Shown piece by piece: positions 10,801-24,512 of a stretch of DNA of 64,000 bases. Made by a program: the position numbers and the translations under genes. Below the pieces are notes generated by a model. That model did not search any database. It was not told the DNA's origin and was given only the letters and a program-made list of their open reading frames with translations. Origin of the DNA: Glycine soja. Lineage: Eukaryota; Streptophyta; Magnoliopsida; Fabales; Fabaceae. Positions within the stretch are counted from its first letter, which is position 1, and each line of letters opens with the position of its first letter. The DNA is taken from assembly GCF_004193775.1 (NCBI RefSeq), contig NC_041011.1, forward strand, positions 40,121,167 through 40,185,166. The letters run 5' to 3'.

Positions 10801-11204
10801 AGGATAGCTAGAAAACCTAGCAATTGGTACTTCCAATTATATTTTCCTTTTATGAAGTGCAAAAACAAAGTTTGCTGATACCGATAGCACTTTTTTTTAA
10901 TGCAACAATTTTTTTGGCCTTTCGCGGAGTCAAGTCAGCAACTTCCAAAAATGTCTGCAAAGTTTAGAGGGCAAGGAAAACTGACAGATACACTTGTAAG
11001 CAAGAAACAATAACATTACAAACAATAAAATTGAGTTAACAAGAATAAAAGGTATACACGATTGTACGTCTAAGCATTTACCATTTTATGTCCAAGCTGA
11101 CCTGATATTGATGAGACATATTGGTGAATCGAAATCTAAACATCTAAGCTGATACAATTACAGATGAAAAGAACTACACTAGTATAATACAATTTGTTGA
11201 TCGT

Positions 11205-14200
11205 TTATCTTTGAGCCTGATCAGCAGTGTGGTTGCTTGTTGTAGATGATGATCCTGTTCTACCATTCAATATTCCATTGTCCGTTGGTGGGCAGGTTCC
11301 CCACTTACCCTCTGACTCGTTCGGTTCTATCACTTTGACAGATCCATCCGTCAACCCAACCGCAAACTGGTTGGGTTCTAGAGGATGAGCAGCAACCACA
11401 AGAGGATACACACCTTGACTTCTGCAATACACAAGGATAAGTATCAAGCTCTACCCTTAAGTTTTTGCAAGTGCAAATGAAAAATTGCCACGCAAGCTTG
11501 TTTGAGGAAAGATTTCTTTTTACCCCCACAAAAAAAAGACATGGTATTGATATCCATAAATTGAAACAGCAATAACTATGTAATAAATTACTAAGCAATT
11601 GCACCATTTTACAAAAGCTAGTAAGCAACCTTGAACAAAATTTTCAATTTTTAATACATGAGAAAGATTAGCAATATAGTAAAATGTTGCATGTGGGACT
11701 CGCTAAATAAACTGTGGAGCAGGTTATTTGGTGGAACAGACATTAAATCTACCCGATAATAGAGTGTGTTGAGAAAAGTCCATTGCTCTCTTTAATATAA
11801 TAAATACTAAGTTGAGTCCAATTTACTGATCTGAAACTCACCCACTTAAAGCTGCCGGTGACAAGCATATTGATGGAGCAATACGACATCTGAGCCTCAA
11901 GCTATCAGCATCAAAAACACCAATGTTGGCATCACAAAATGTAGCATATATTAACTGACTGTTGCAGGAATAAGCTGCATATGATATGGGGGCAGACAGA
12001 ACATCTTGGGGAACCCACTGCAGCAAAGGAATTTATTAGCACATTTCATTTTTAATTTTGTCAGCAACCAGCAGCTTTATCAATATTGGAAGAAATTTCA
12101 TACCTGCCGAATGCGTTCCATCTTAGAGGCATCATATATTGCCAATTGAGTCTCATGAACTACCAATAAGCGAAGTTGATCGGAATGGAACTGTACGCGT
12201 GTATCACCAACAGGTGACTTTCCTGCGGGTAGTTGTATTGGAATTGCTTTTCTTTTCTCCCATGTATCTATACTCCACACACAAAGCTGTACAATAATAG
12301 AATTTATTAAAACCCAAAAAAATTTTGAGCATGGAAAAATGTAGTAGAAGAACAAATACGAGTAAAACACAGGTATTTCAACTCGAGCGCCCAAAAAAGG
12401 GAAGACCCCCCCCCCCCCCCCCCCCCAGTTATTGAGTGCAGCAAGCCAGCAAAACTTGCACAAGAGTGCATCCACTTTGAAAATTGCATCAAAGGAGAAC
12501 AGTTAAAAGACTTACATGAGCATCAGCACCAGATGAAACCAGTATGTTAAGATTGGTTGAAAAAGCTAAACCAGTAATACGCTTCTGGTGGCCTTTCAAT
12601 TTTGATTTCACCTGGAACATACGCCCAAAAGGGGAAAAAATGGTGTGAGACATTAGAAATAATAGTAAAATATCAAAACGAAAAAACAAGTTAGAGATAG
12701 CAATCCACCTCATCCACTCTGACATTATAGATGTGAATGGTTGAATCGTCCATCCCAATGGCAATAATGTTGTTATCCTGGGGATGGAAAGCTAGGAAGG
12801 TAGAAGCAGGAGGCGGTGGCATGAATGTTGTCATTACCTATAAAAAAAGTAAAGTCATCAATAAACTTAACAAATGAATGGAATATCAGAGTTGTATATC
12901 CGGACACACACCTTGAATGTCATCATGTTAAATAGAGAAACCTTTCCACCACAGGCAGACATAACATAAGAGTCATTTTTTGAGAGTGCAATGCAAGGGA
13001 CTGCTTCTTCAAGGTTGACACCCGAGATATCATTAGTCATAAGAAGACCGTTGTTGGGTTGCCAATGCAGTGGAACAACATTGGCAGTAGCCTGTAATCA
13101 TAAAAACTTCAGAAATATGTTCTGTATTGAAAGGAACAAAAAAATGAAAAGCATAGAGAAAACAAAGAACGGAAGGGAGAAATATGTAAAGTAATTATTT
13201 GCTTAAGATTACCTTCCCAGTAGGATTCAGTTCACTACGAGCCCATTTCCAAAGCTTCTGGATACCATTTGAACCAAGGGCCAAAATACCAACAGCAGAG
13301 TTTGTATATAAAAGTCTAATAACCTATGCATGGATCGAAGTATTAAATCAGTGCACAGAACATAGCTTGCAATATAGAGTAAAATAGCAATCTCATATAA
13401 TACGCAGTCAACATACCTTGCTGGAAGAATCTGTGCTCTCAGGCATGGTAACTGACCGACATTGGACAGGATCCAGAATTTCAGATAGTTGCCATGGTTT
13501 AGCTCTATCTGTTACATCTTCCACAGTTCTTGGTTTCTCTACACTTCGGCCCATGGGATCAACTCCATTCTTGATTGAAAAAGCCAAAACCAATGCATGT
13601 GCAAATAAATATTAAGATGCAGTAAATAATTCATAAGACATCCGTAACTTAAAAAAGTTATAAATAACAATTGGCCAAAGTTATTCCACAAAGGAATACA
13701 GACATCAAATTATGAAGTAAAACAGATTCATGCATGACTTTTGGATCTAAAAGTAGGCCCACAAAATTTAATAGGACATGTTCTCCAAAAAGTGGAGAGC
13801 AGAAGTTTATCCAAAAGGTGGTCCTCAATTGTTTACAAGGGTATTGTATTATTGAATTAAGCATACTATAAGAAAGAATAAAAGGATCAAAATATAGTCC
13901 ACATGCCAGAGTGTATGTAGAGAAGGGAAACACCTATCAACGCCATCGTTCTAACATCATAATAATGAATTAATGATTATTCAATTCACAGGATCAGGTT
14001 CATACAAGAATTGGAGAAGGCCTGACAGGGGAACTTCTTTCCACTTTACAGTTGACCGGACTAACATTAACAGTAGAAGAGCCAGATACCTACATAACAC
14101 AAACAAAGTACAGTAACACATACATATTTTGATCTAAGCATTGGGATACAAGCAAAATTTTAAACTGTATCACTACCTTAATTGGAGTAGATTCAATGGG

Positions 14201-17200
14201 TGACCTCAATGCTTCAAATGCCGGAGTTTCAATTGTTCTTAAAGATCTAAGACCAGAAGCATTGGCAAGTATCTTGAAACCATTGTCCATGGTAGTAACA
14301 GCAAGAATATTTCCTTCCTTGTTGAATCTCAAGCGTGGAAGGCTCTGAACAAATTCATACAAATATATACAGGATATTTTATGAAGTGTAGTTATATTCC
14401 ACAAGACTTAAAATAGTTAACCATAAATACCAACCTGTAATCCTCCATCGGCCTCAGTGCTTATCAGAAGATTAATGTTGTCCATGTCCCAAAACTTAAC
14501 TTGGCCATCTTCACCTGCAGCCAAAAAGCGATTTTGGGTTGTGTCAAACTGCACAACTCCAGTAGATTTTTTTCTGAATCCATTGTATGTTCTCTTAATG
14601 GCTCCTTCACTTTCATTCCATTCAACAAGAAAAGACTCTCCATCTTTACTTGTCCCACAAGAAAATAACCTGGAGAAAATATTTTGGAAAATGTCATAAG
14701 AAACTTTAATATAATACATCTTAAACGTCCACCAAGCACCAAGCATGATACTGTAAAGGAATAATTACCCTCATCCATATCCAACTTACCTAGTTCCATC
14801 AGCACTGTAAAGCATTGTAGTGCACCAGTGACCAGGGGCATCATAGTCAACCCTAGAACCCATGTTATCGTATAGCCATGCCTTTATTTTCCCATCAATG
14901 GCAGTTGAAAATATGAACTGCAAAGTTACATAAACAACCTTTAGAGCTCATGTGTGTACACATTGCGAGATGCTAAATCAATACATATTCTCATTTGAAA
15001 TGGCCATTTACGTATGTAATGGGAGGGGGCTGTAATTTTACAAGACTACAATAAATGAAAGCCACATTTTATAAGTTTAAATTTTTAATGCAAAAATAAC
15101 TACACATAAAATAAAACTTAATAAACTACGAATTTATTAAATAATAGCAAATGGAATATGGCAGAAAACCTTCCAAAGAATAAACATTGAAAATTATAGA
15201 TGCCTCAATAATGATATCTACTTTGTACCTGAATGTTCTCTTTGTGATGGGGACAAATGGAATACACAGGTGCTTCGTGCCCCTCAAAGGAGAATAGTTT
15301 TCGTCCATTTAAATCCCATACCTATCAAGAGTTTCTTCAGAAAAAATGATAATTTTTGCATAATTCAAAAATTGCAGAGTAGATTTTTCTGAACCTTTAT
15401 CAACTTATCATCTCCACAAGTCACAATACACAGCTGTTTATTTGGATGAGCAAATGCCAAGTCATTCACACCCCCAACATGAGCATCAACCTGCTTAAAC
15501 AAGGAGATGTAAACCAAACTGCAATCAAAACTTCAGCTATTTTTTATGAAAAGAATGTCACCTCTATACGCTGGGTTAGCTCATTTGATCCAGTGCAAGC
15601 ATACAAGTGAATCAAATGTTTAGTAAAAGCAATACCTACAGCAAAGCAACCAGTTAGACATTCACCTGACAGCTTCAAAATGTGTTCAGAAACATGAAGT
15701 AACATACCCACAAAACTTCCATCAGGGCTCCATGTGACCCGACTGACCGAAATAGGTGCATCCTTGACTGCAGCAGCCTGAAAAATCCTCAACTTTAATT
15801 ACAATGGTTCTGAATTCTCAAGCAGCAAGACTAATGGCCAAGCATAATAATATACTGGACATGATAGCTTAAGCTGCACTATTTTTCTTGGATCAGACTA
15901 TATATAGAACAAGAAATATTGCACTGTATGAAACCTGAAATGGTAATGAGCATGCAGACACATCCCATATCTTGAATGGCTTTGAGACCAACTTTTCTCG
16001 TAAACTGAGTTCCCAGAGGGTAATTTCACCATTATTAGAACCAACTGCTCATTTGAAATATATATCATTAGAAGAAAAAAATTCAAGTTATGCTTTGTCG
16101 GTATTTTGGCAACCAAGATATTAGACATGAAAAAATCATGATAAACAATACCAAGAAGTAAGGTATGATGAGAAGGATGAAAATCCATGCTCGTCACAGA
16201 GGATCCTTGATGCAATGTCATAGTCACAGTTCTTGGTAGATCATCAAGAGACCAAGAGGCTTGTCGAGCCAAGGGATAAGAAACCTTAAATTATACAAAT
16301 AAATAACACTGACATGAGTCACAAGCCATTACAAAGTCAAACAAGAGAAAAAGATTTGGCATCATAAAATATGTGAGACAGCTGAATTGAACAGAAATTC
16401 ATCAAAGTTACCTCCTCTACAGAATGACCAGGACGAAGCCTTTTCATTAGCTGGTCATGATCAGCATTCTGATAATCAACCATGCCAGGATTTGCAGGAG
16501 GTGTTCTAGGACGTTTCAAGATAGGCACTGTTTAAAAAAAATGTAGGTTTTAAGGCAGGACATCCTCTTGTGAAACTATTGATCAAGTAATATTTTATTT
16601 AATATCAAGATATTTTCCTGTTCACTTAGGCTAGTAAACACAATTGCAACTGTCAAGACACTAATGACAATAAGCCTTTTTAAAAGAGTGTAAAAATCTA
16701 GAGTGCGCCAGGCATGTAAATTTCATTGAAAAAATAGGCAGCTATGTTTATTAAAAATAATAGGGTAACTACAATTTTAACCTTGATTCTGTGGGACAGG
16801 TATAGTTGATGCTGTGACTACAGCTGCTTGGACAGATGATGAAGCTGAGGCATTGGCCATCCAACCAGCCAAAGCATTAGCATTGGCAGTTGCAGCAGCA
16901 GGTGGGAAGGGCTATACAAAACAAAAAATCAAATTATTAACTAATCAACATAGTTACAATTTATATTATCAATCAATTAAAAATCAAGGTAACCAGTTGT
17001 TCGAAATGCAAGGTATCATACACCATGAGCTCCAAGTGGAGTATAAGTAGCAGGCTTTGCAACTGCAGCAATTGGAAGATTGATGGGTGTGGGCGCCAGA
17101 GGACCATTAGGAGGTGCACATGTGTGATCTGTGAATAAAGTCTTAATATCTGGATTTGGCCTTGGGTTTTTGCAGAGCTGATGCTGCCAGTTTAGACTGC

Positions 17201-19281
17201 ATTGATAATGGGCATAGATAAATTCACTGATTAAAAAATAGGCAAGGCATAGCAAGCTAAAAATTCGAATTTACAAGAATCATTTAAAAAAGGAATAGAA
17301 AACCTTCCAAATTCTTATCATTTATCACTGACAAAATATGGAATATACTACATGTCCAGAAATCAACAGCCACATGATTTACTTTTCATTTGTCCCATAG
17401 CGGCATATGGGTCAAAAAGCAGAGCTCAGCCATGTGAATGAAAGAGCATAGCAAAATAGATAGATGGAGTCAGTTGAAATTAATCATGCATACCTTTGAT
17501 TGATCAAAGTTCGCAGTCTTGATGACTTAAGGGTAGGGAAGATAAGCTTATCACGGAAAAGAGGATTTGCCTCTATGAGTTTTTTCAGTTCTATCAGCAT
17601 AATGCTTCGAGCAGTTTTGGTGTCACCATACTTGGACAGCTGCTCATTCTCCCTGTTATGTGAAACAAAATAACACTCAATTGTCAAGTTACCACTTTAA
17701 TTAATCTGAGTAGTGAATCAAAATTCATGAAGAATTGAGATATGAATTAGACATACAATCTCATCCACCTAACAGTCAAGAGAAGACACTGAAAAGCAAT
17801 GCATTCCGTTAAATTACATATTCAAGATATTACCTGAAATTAGTAAGAGTTAATAACTGGGTTATTTCTTTGTACAGCTCCTCATTGAAGGTGGAAAACA
17901 TCTTTAAATCACCCACTAATATCTCCACAGCCTTTGCCTTGTCTTGCCTTAAATTTTGAAAAACACCAGAGACAAAACAATGTGAAATTTCATACAAGTG
18001 CAAACATGTTTCGAAAAAAAATTAAAAAAGATACAAAGTTCCGCATACTGATCAAGTGCTTCCAGATATTTCTGTTTCCTGATTTCAAAAAATATTTTCA
18101 TTGAGTATCTATTATCATCAACTTTGGTAAATCCTGATAAGTACTTCTCAACCTCTTCCCACTCGCCAGCCTGCACTTTTTCCTCAAAGTACTTCATGTT
18201 GAAAAAGAACCCAGATTCTTTCTCAAGCCTGCACACATTAAGAAGCATTTAAAAGAGTGACATGAACAGTCGAGTGGATGCCATATAATAATGAAAATTC
18301 TTTATAAAAAAAACCCTAAATAACCAGAACCTTAACCATAGGGAGAGAAAGAGTCTTAAATTTAATCTTTATCATCTCAATCCCACTCTCCAAGTAAGAG
18401 CATTATATAACTAACCCCCTTTGGATGAAAATAACAGGCTTATTACCGTTACAAGGTTTACAAGTTCAGCTTTTGTATATATAAGTAGTTAATTGCTTTC
18501 CCCAATTCATAAAGCCAAGTGGAGTAACAACAACAAAAGAAAGTGCGGAATGTAATATTACACTTGCCTAGGAGAAACTATTACATGGTCTAGACCAATC
18601 ACCGTGTGACACGTACCTTTTAGTTTATGAAAAACAAAAAGTTAATAAATCTCCTTATCACGTGGAGATTTGTTGAGACCATGGACATATAGTGGCCTCA
18701 AACCATACAATAATTTCTCCATGCAAATCTTTTCAAAATTTTAAGAATTTAAAATAATAATAATAATCTTTTAAATTTCTTATTCAAAACATCAAAGTTG
18801 TTACTCTGGCTCTGGTACTGCCCTTGCCCAATTGACAGAGTAATTGAACCCTGATGCAGACCTCAACAGTCAATTAGATAACATAATACACCGCGAAGCA
18901 ACACGGCAATTTCGCTACTCACATTCAAATTGTAAATTACAAGAAAAACAACATGGTTAAGACATGAAATTGAAACATTCCTTCCTCCCCTTATTACTCT
19001 TTTTTCCACCTCATTTCCATACATTTTTTGAATAATCAGAACACAGTAAAAACAAAAAACGTTACAACGCATGATTACCTCATTTCAAATTCATCCCAAG
19101 TCCCAACCACACCAGAATCAGATACATCTACAACTTGCAGAGAAAAGGGGAAAAACTAAAACAAACAAAAAAGAGAGAAAAAAGGGAGAAAGAGCCCTCA
19201 CTTGTGTACAGATTCTTTGAATTTCTCTTCCTCCAGAAACTGGAGTATGAGAAACACCAATTCTCTGCTCAGAGAAGTCAT
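11205..19281 (-). CDS. TPR3: TOPLESS-related transcriptional co-repressor, complete, 25 exons
   Basis: Exons (minus): 19281-19202, 18228-18049, 17947-17834, 17652-17494, 17196-17022, 16911-16782, 16527-16412, 16284-16152, 16044-15935, 15777-15708, 15635-15562, 15490-15395, 15321-15229, 14917-14790, 14669-14435, 14344-14177, 14089-14006, 13569-13417, 13323-13213, 13091-12912, 12837-12709, 12611-12516, 12286-12104, 12017-11842, 11421-11205. They join in phase to 1,129 aa, the usual TOPLESS length. LisH (MTSLSRELVFLILQFLEEE) and CTLH (VEKYLSGFTKVDDNRYSMK) come first, then the CRA part to about 210 (FRENEQLSKYGDTK, LNWQHQLCKNPRPNPDI). A Pro-rich linker with KRPRTPP follows, then two WD40 propellers from about 340 to the end (GDDKLIKVWD, LFSCGTSKDGES, GHQKRITGLAFS). 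The N-terminus binds LxLxL/EAR repressors in auxin, jasmonate and meristem pathways. It is closest, from memory, to the TPR2/TPR3 branch; the paralogue assignment is uncertain. Confidence 0.95.
12406..12426 (+). repeat. Poly-C (21 nt) tract in a TOPLESS-related intron
   Basis: An uninterrupted run of 21 C on the plus strand (G on the coding strand) lies in the intron between the exons ending at 12516 and starting at 12286. It is a mononucleotide microsatellite and the only long C/G run in the window. Its length is probably unstable and may be a sequencing approximation. Confidence 0.9.
18571..18720. repeat. Short MITE-like inverted repeat in TOPLESS-related intron 1
   Basis: The left end 'ggagaaactattacatggt' and the right end 'aaccatacaataatttctcc' are imperfect reverse complements about 150 bp apart. 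The same end sequence, in reverse, occurs in the PP2C intron around 25316-25335, so this is a small dispersed family. No coding frame is seen. Confidence 0.6.
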
Positions 19282-19525
19282 ATCGGACACTCAAATCCAA
19301 AACCGCACCGTTAATTTCGATCTCCGAACCCTGATCTTCGAACACAACCAATTACAACCTTAAAAGAAAACAAAAACACTACGGAACTCGAATTCCACCG
19401 ACCACGGACAAACCCTCCCTCTTCAACCCCACCAACTCCAAATCCGAACTCACGCAACCTCAAAATCCTCAAAAAATTTAGAACCTCATGGGATTGTTAA
19501 TAAAAGGCTCGGAGTTCGAGGAATT

Positions 19526-19534
19526 CTAGGGTTT
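19526..19534 (-). promoter_or_regulatory. Telo-box-like motif in the leader of the TOPLESS-related gene
   Basis: AAACCCTAG on the minus strand lies about 250 bp upstream of the ATG, in a purine/CT-rich stretch (19380-19620) that looks like a 5' UTR. It may be promoter or leader; the sequence alone does not give the transcription start. Confidence 0.35.
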
Positions 19535-19649
19535 GAAAGGCTGCGGATAAGAGGAGAAGAAGAGAGAGAAGAGGAACTCGGTCTCGCTATCTTCGATGCG
19601 CTGTACAAGGTGGCTCTTTTTCTACTGACCCATCAGACATAAGTACACA

Positions 19650-22600
19650 CACTTATTCAATAAGCAAACTCGCTTATCACTTGAACTTATCATTTCGTGC
19701 CAATAAGAGCACTGAAAGGAGTGTTGCGGAATCGAAACAAGTAATTCAAATCTAGTGAATATTCGCGACACACGTCCAGTCGACCCCATTTTTTTGTGCT
19801 GTCCCTTTCACATTGTAACGATAATTTAGTTTCTTTTCTTTCATTTTCTCGCGGTATGATTCGCGGTTTGGTTTTCCGGGAATGCAAATACACGCGCGGG
19901 CAGAATTTAATTCCCGGCCCCACGTTTCACTGTCGGGTTTTTACTTCCATTTTTTTTTGGCGTGACGGTGAGGGTTTAGAGAAAAAAAATTATATTTTAT
20001 TTTAATTTAAAATTTTCTGTTTTATTTTTTTTTCTTCTCTGAATCAAACATATCCTTCAATAATCTTAACCAATTATAACTAACATTCTATGTATTAAAT
20101 ACAATAAAATTTCATCTACTTTCACCTTATTATTATCTCTAAAATATTGTTTATTTAATTGAGATATTAATTTTAATAATTTTTTTATTTCTTATAATAA
20201 GTTTTAATAAAAGATAAGTTAAAAAAATAATTGAAATTAATTCATAATCTTTTTTTTCTTATATTTGAGATGGGAAGAAGAATAATTATAATAAAATAAA
20301 TATTAATTCATATTCTACGGTCTATTAATTCATATTCTTTTTTTTTCTTAGTTAAGAAAGGATATTAATTAAAAAAATTAAAAGAATAATTTTTTTTGAA
20401 ATTCACAAAATTGAGATACTCATGATTTTTTCTACGGTCTATTATGAGCTCTATTATGATTTATGTAGTAATTCCATAATAGAAAATGAGATAACCTACC
20501 TTGGTTGAAACTCAAAAACAACTTTCGTAGTACCAATATTAATGAGACGGTGATTTTCACATCAATCGCATTAGACATTTCTGGTTGTTTGCAAAATTCA
20601 TTAACAACGAATGGCTTAATAAATAAAATTAAACATGGGAGATAAAATTCCTTAAGGTTAATAGTTATACTTACTACTTAAAACCTAATAAAAAAAAGTA
20701 CTTACTACTTAAAATAATTAAACATGAAGGATAAAATATCATTGTAGTATGTTATTATTATTTTTATAAAATATTATTGATATAGTTTAAAGTTATTTGA
20801 AGGCATCACTGTAATGATTTTATTATCATTTAATGTTTTAAATTAAAGTAACACACTAAAATAAAAAAAAATTAATATAGTTTTTAGATTTTTTAAAATT
20901 CTTAAAACAAGTAACTGAATTAGATTGTTAACATTAATATTTTAAATTTTTACTAATTATTTTTTAAAATTTAATATTACTCAAATCTAAAATACTGTAT
21001 AAACACTAAAACCTTTATTTTTTACAAACCATCAAGTTCAGAAACATTAAATACATGTCACAACCATCATTTAAATTTTAGTTTCTTAACTCTTGGACGC
21101 TGAAAGTATTACCATGGTAATAAAGTTGGAATAAAAATTTCAGTAAACCTGGAATAATTGGGAGAAATGTTAGTACCTAATAAATAATGTGATAATATCT
21201 AATTATGTAAAGGTGAAAAAAAATCACATAACTGCATAATATGATAAAATACACTGTAACTAACAACTATTGGCGTGTTATTATATATATAATATTAACT
21301 ATTGGCATGTCATGTAATATTTCTTTTTCTCTTTTTAATTAAAATAATATTAAAATTAAAAGATTCACTATATAAACCTATCATAAATTTTTAAAATAAT
21401 AAATATTCAGTGTGATGAAAATCATTTGATATTTAATTTAATATATTGTTTATTTAGGAATTAATTTAATATATTGCTGATAGTAGTAATTTGATATAAT
21501 TTCAATATTTTGTGGACTTAAAATAAAATTGTATATACAATAAGAATATTATCTTTTTCTATGATTCAGAAAAATATGAATATTATATATTTCTCTCCAT
21601 GACATAAAAGACCACTTATTAGATACAATTATTTATATTCCTTATTATTTCACAATTACTACGTAAAAAAAAAATTGTGTTTTTTTTTCACACCACACTG
21701 CATTTCCAATTTCAAGCTACATTCATCACTCATTCCATTTATTATACATGTTAACTGCAAAGTAAAGTTTTTGACAATAGCTTGTTATTATTTAAGCGGG
21801 TTAAAATAAGTGTTTATTTTCTAATCTAGATGTACAATGTTATCTGTTGTCGGTGCAATAACTTTTAAATTAGTTAAGGTATGTTTTATTATTGTCGGAT
21901 ATGCATTTCTATATTATTATATTATAATAGGTATATATTATTTTGGAAAGAAAATTTTGAGAGAGAAAAGGAGTTCTAAGGGATGTGACCCTTTAAAGAA
22001 AAAAATTTATAATGGGTAATTAAAACATAAGAAGAGGGATAGGAGTATACTCCCTTTAGTCTTGATTATAAGAAGAAAAAAAAATACATATTTCGTATTT
22101 ACTAAGAAAATTAATTAATTTCATTAAATTGTGTCATTTTTAATTAAAAAATAAATATTTTTCTAAAATATCCTTAGAACTTAATATTAAGTACAAAATT
22201 TTTTTTGGACCTTATTAAATAAAAGGTATTTTAGAGATAGTCTCATTAAATAAGACAAATAATTGAGATTTATTTATATTTAAGATCAACAAAAATATAC
22301 TTTTTTTTGCTTATGGTTTTCAATTAGCTTCTAGTTTTTTTATTAATTGAAAAACTTATTTGACTCTTCGACAAATAATATTTTTTTTGTAATTTCTAAC
22401 GTTTTTTGAAATATTACTCGAACTAACATTTTTTAAAATGATATCTTCTAAATTCTAGTTTTTTATATTTTTTTTCTTTTTTATTCTTAATATATTTATC
22501 ATATTTTTTGAAATATTACTCGAATTAACATTCTTTGAAATATTTTCTTTCTTTTTTCAATTATTTTATACTTTTCAGTTACTTTAAAGACTAATTTTAT

Positions 22601-24512
22601 TGAACACTTATAGTTTAATAAGTTTTTTAGTTAATTTTACTGAAAATAACCTATATTCAAGACCAAAGAGTACTTAAGAAAAATGGAGGTGTAAATAGCA
22701 AATGTCGAGGGCTAGCTCATTTTAGTTTGTATACCAAATGGGCTTACATCTTTCAGACCCGTTTGTGGGTCATCCCTCATTGAGTTCCCCTTTGCACTTT
22801 GCAAATTTTGAGGCTCTTGCATAAATGGACAAAAAATATAGTAAAAAAACATGTATATCAAATTTAAATGAAAACATGCTGATGATTAAACCAATTTTAA
22901 ACTAAACAACCAACAAGACAAGTTTAAAGCAAATAACTAATAACAATTACACACTCTGCTGGACTAAAGACGCAACTCAATCCTGTGGCTAGCTGAAGAG
23001 AAATGCTGGTGATACGAATGCAAGTGTGGATTAGAGGCCTGCAAGAGTATTGTATTGGCTATGTACTCAACATTTGAATAGGAAGAAAAAGACATACGTT
23101 TTTGTACCCAAACCAATGACAACCTATCCTTCAACCAGTGTTGCCAAACTTTTGTAATTGCCAAACATATATTGTAGTGTCTGACTTATTGTAATTTAGG
23201 AAAAAGAAAGAAGCAATCTTGCGCATTTAAAACATTAACGGAGGAATTGGTCAAATTTAGGTGCCAACCCCTATGTCCATGTATTGTGGCGGTCTTAAAT
23301 ATAATTTGAAATTGAAAGTTACGCCGCATGTTTTTATTTCACATGCTTAAATTTGTCTGATTACCGAAAAAAAATGACTAATGCCATCATAAACTGGCTG
23401 GAGATGTATAAAAAACTGGCTGGAGTCTTGACTCTAACTTTACCCAAATTTGGGCAGGAAAATTTACTTAGTTTACATTTTGATTTATCTGGAAACAAAA
23501 TTGGGTTTAATCATACAATTTGACTTTGTATTTTTCTGTCTGTCGAATAGTCCCAAAAGAAATATCAGAGAACTGCTATATAGTACAAATAATTTTGTAT
23601 GAAAAATAAAATGAAAGAATAGATAACAATCAGAGTTTCATACATTAGTGATTTGGCAGAAAACATAAATGAATTAAAAAAAAAGCAAGTTTATATTGCC
23701 AAAAAAAATTGTAAAAACTAGCACTCGTGTAAAAAATAAAAATTCTGACAAATATCTTCACAAGTAGATATTACGTACACGAGAGGCCGGATGTGGAAAA
23801 CCACATTTAGTGGGCAATAATTTTCTAACCATATAATAACTTCATATTTTTTTTATTGATGTAATTTTTTTTTGGATACTACATATTTTATTTAGTTCTC
23901 ATTTTTATTGGAGATCTCAAATCGATTGGTGGTAAAGTTGTATCAAAATTTTAAGACGATATCAAAATTTTATCTAATGAGATTTGTTGAATTTATTGAA
24001 TCACTCGCTACTTATCAAATCACTCACAAATATTCAATCTTACAAACTACATGCTCAAAATCTCCAATCCTACACATGTAATGAGATGTCTTGACATCAA
24101 CTAATGAATGAACCAAAATAATATATCCAGTGAGGATAACCTTTATCTTCGTTTTGTATAGTTGAATTAAATTCAAAGTCATGTTATAAGACATTTAGTG
24201 ATATATAATTCCATACTTCTGTGCTTGACTTTTAGTTTTACTACTTTCCCTTGTTGACCATCATTTTGTTGATTTCAACGTGGGAATCATCAAAATAGTG
24301 GAATTACGCACCTCACGTTAGGATATGGGTGGTAGCAAGTTGCAACTAAAAAAACAAAAAATGAGTAAGGCATCATTGATTAGGTTAACAAATTAAAAAG
24401 GAGACTGAGACATGACACCTTCTAATGAATCAACCTTAATATATAGGACCATGTTTACATGGATTGAGCAGCAAGTTGCACTTGACTCGGCAATTTTACA
24501 TGATAAATGTTT
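19650..24512. other. AT-rich intergenic stretch
   Basis: There is no supportable gene in about 4.9 kb. The open frames here are short and AT-driven. It holds duplicated low-complexity blocks (for example 'gaaatattactcgaa' at about 22408 and 22506) and a possible Stowaway-like MITE at about 22046-22300. A region near 22690-23240 is less AT-biased but shows no coding pattern I can support. Confidence 0.6.
22046..22300. repeat. Possible Stowaway-like MITE
   Basis: The left end 'tactccctttagtcttgatt' resembles the CTCCCT end of plant Stowaway elements. The right side, 'tatatttaagatcaacaaaa', is a weak reverse complement of it. The boundaries and the family are tentative. Confidence 0.3.

Noticed and set aside
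21837..22019. Hydrophobic 60-codon frame
   Set aside because: Driven by AT-rich codons, no similarity or gene context, and runs into a possible MITE end.
22964..23164. Minus-strand frame beginning MAITKVWQHW
   Set aside because: Short, with no recognisable domain; it may be a retroelement scrap, but nothing around it supports that.
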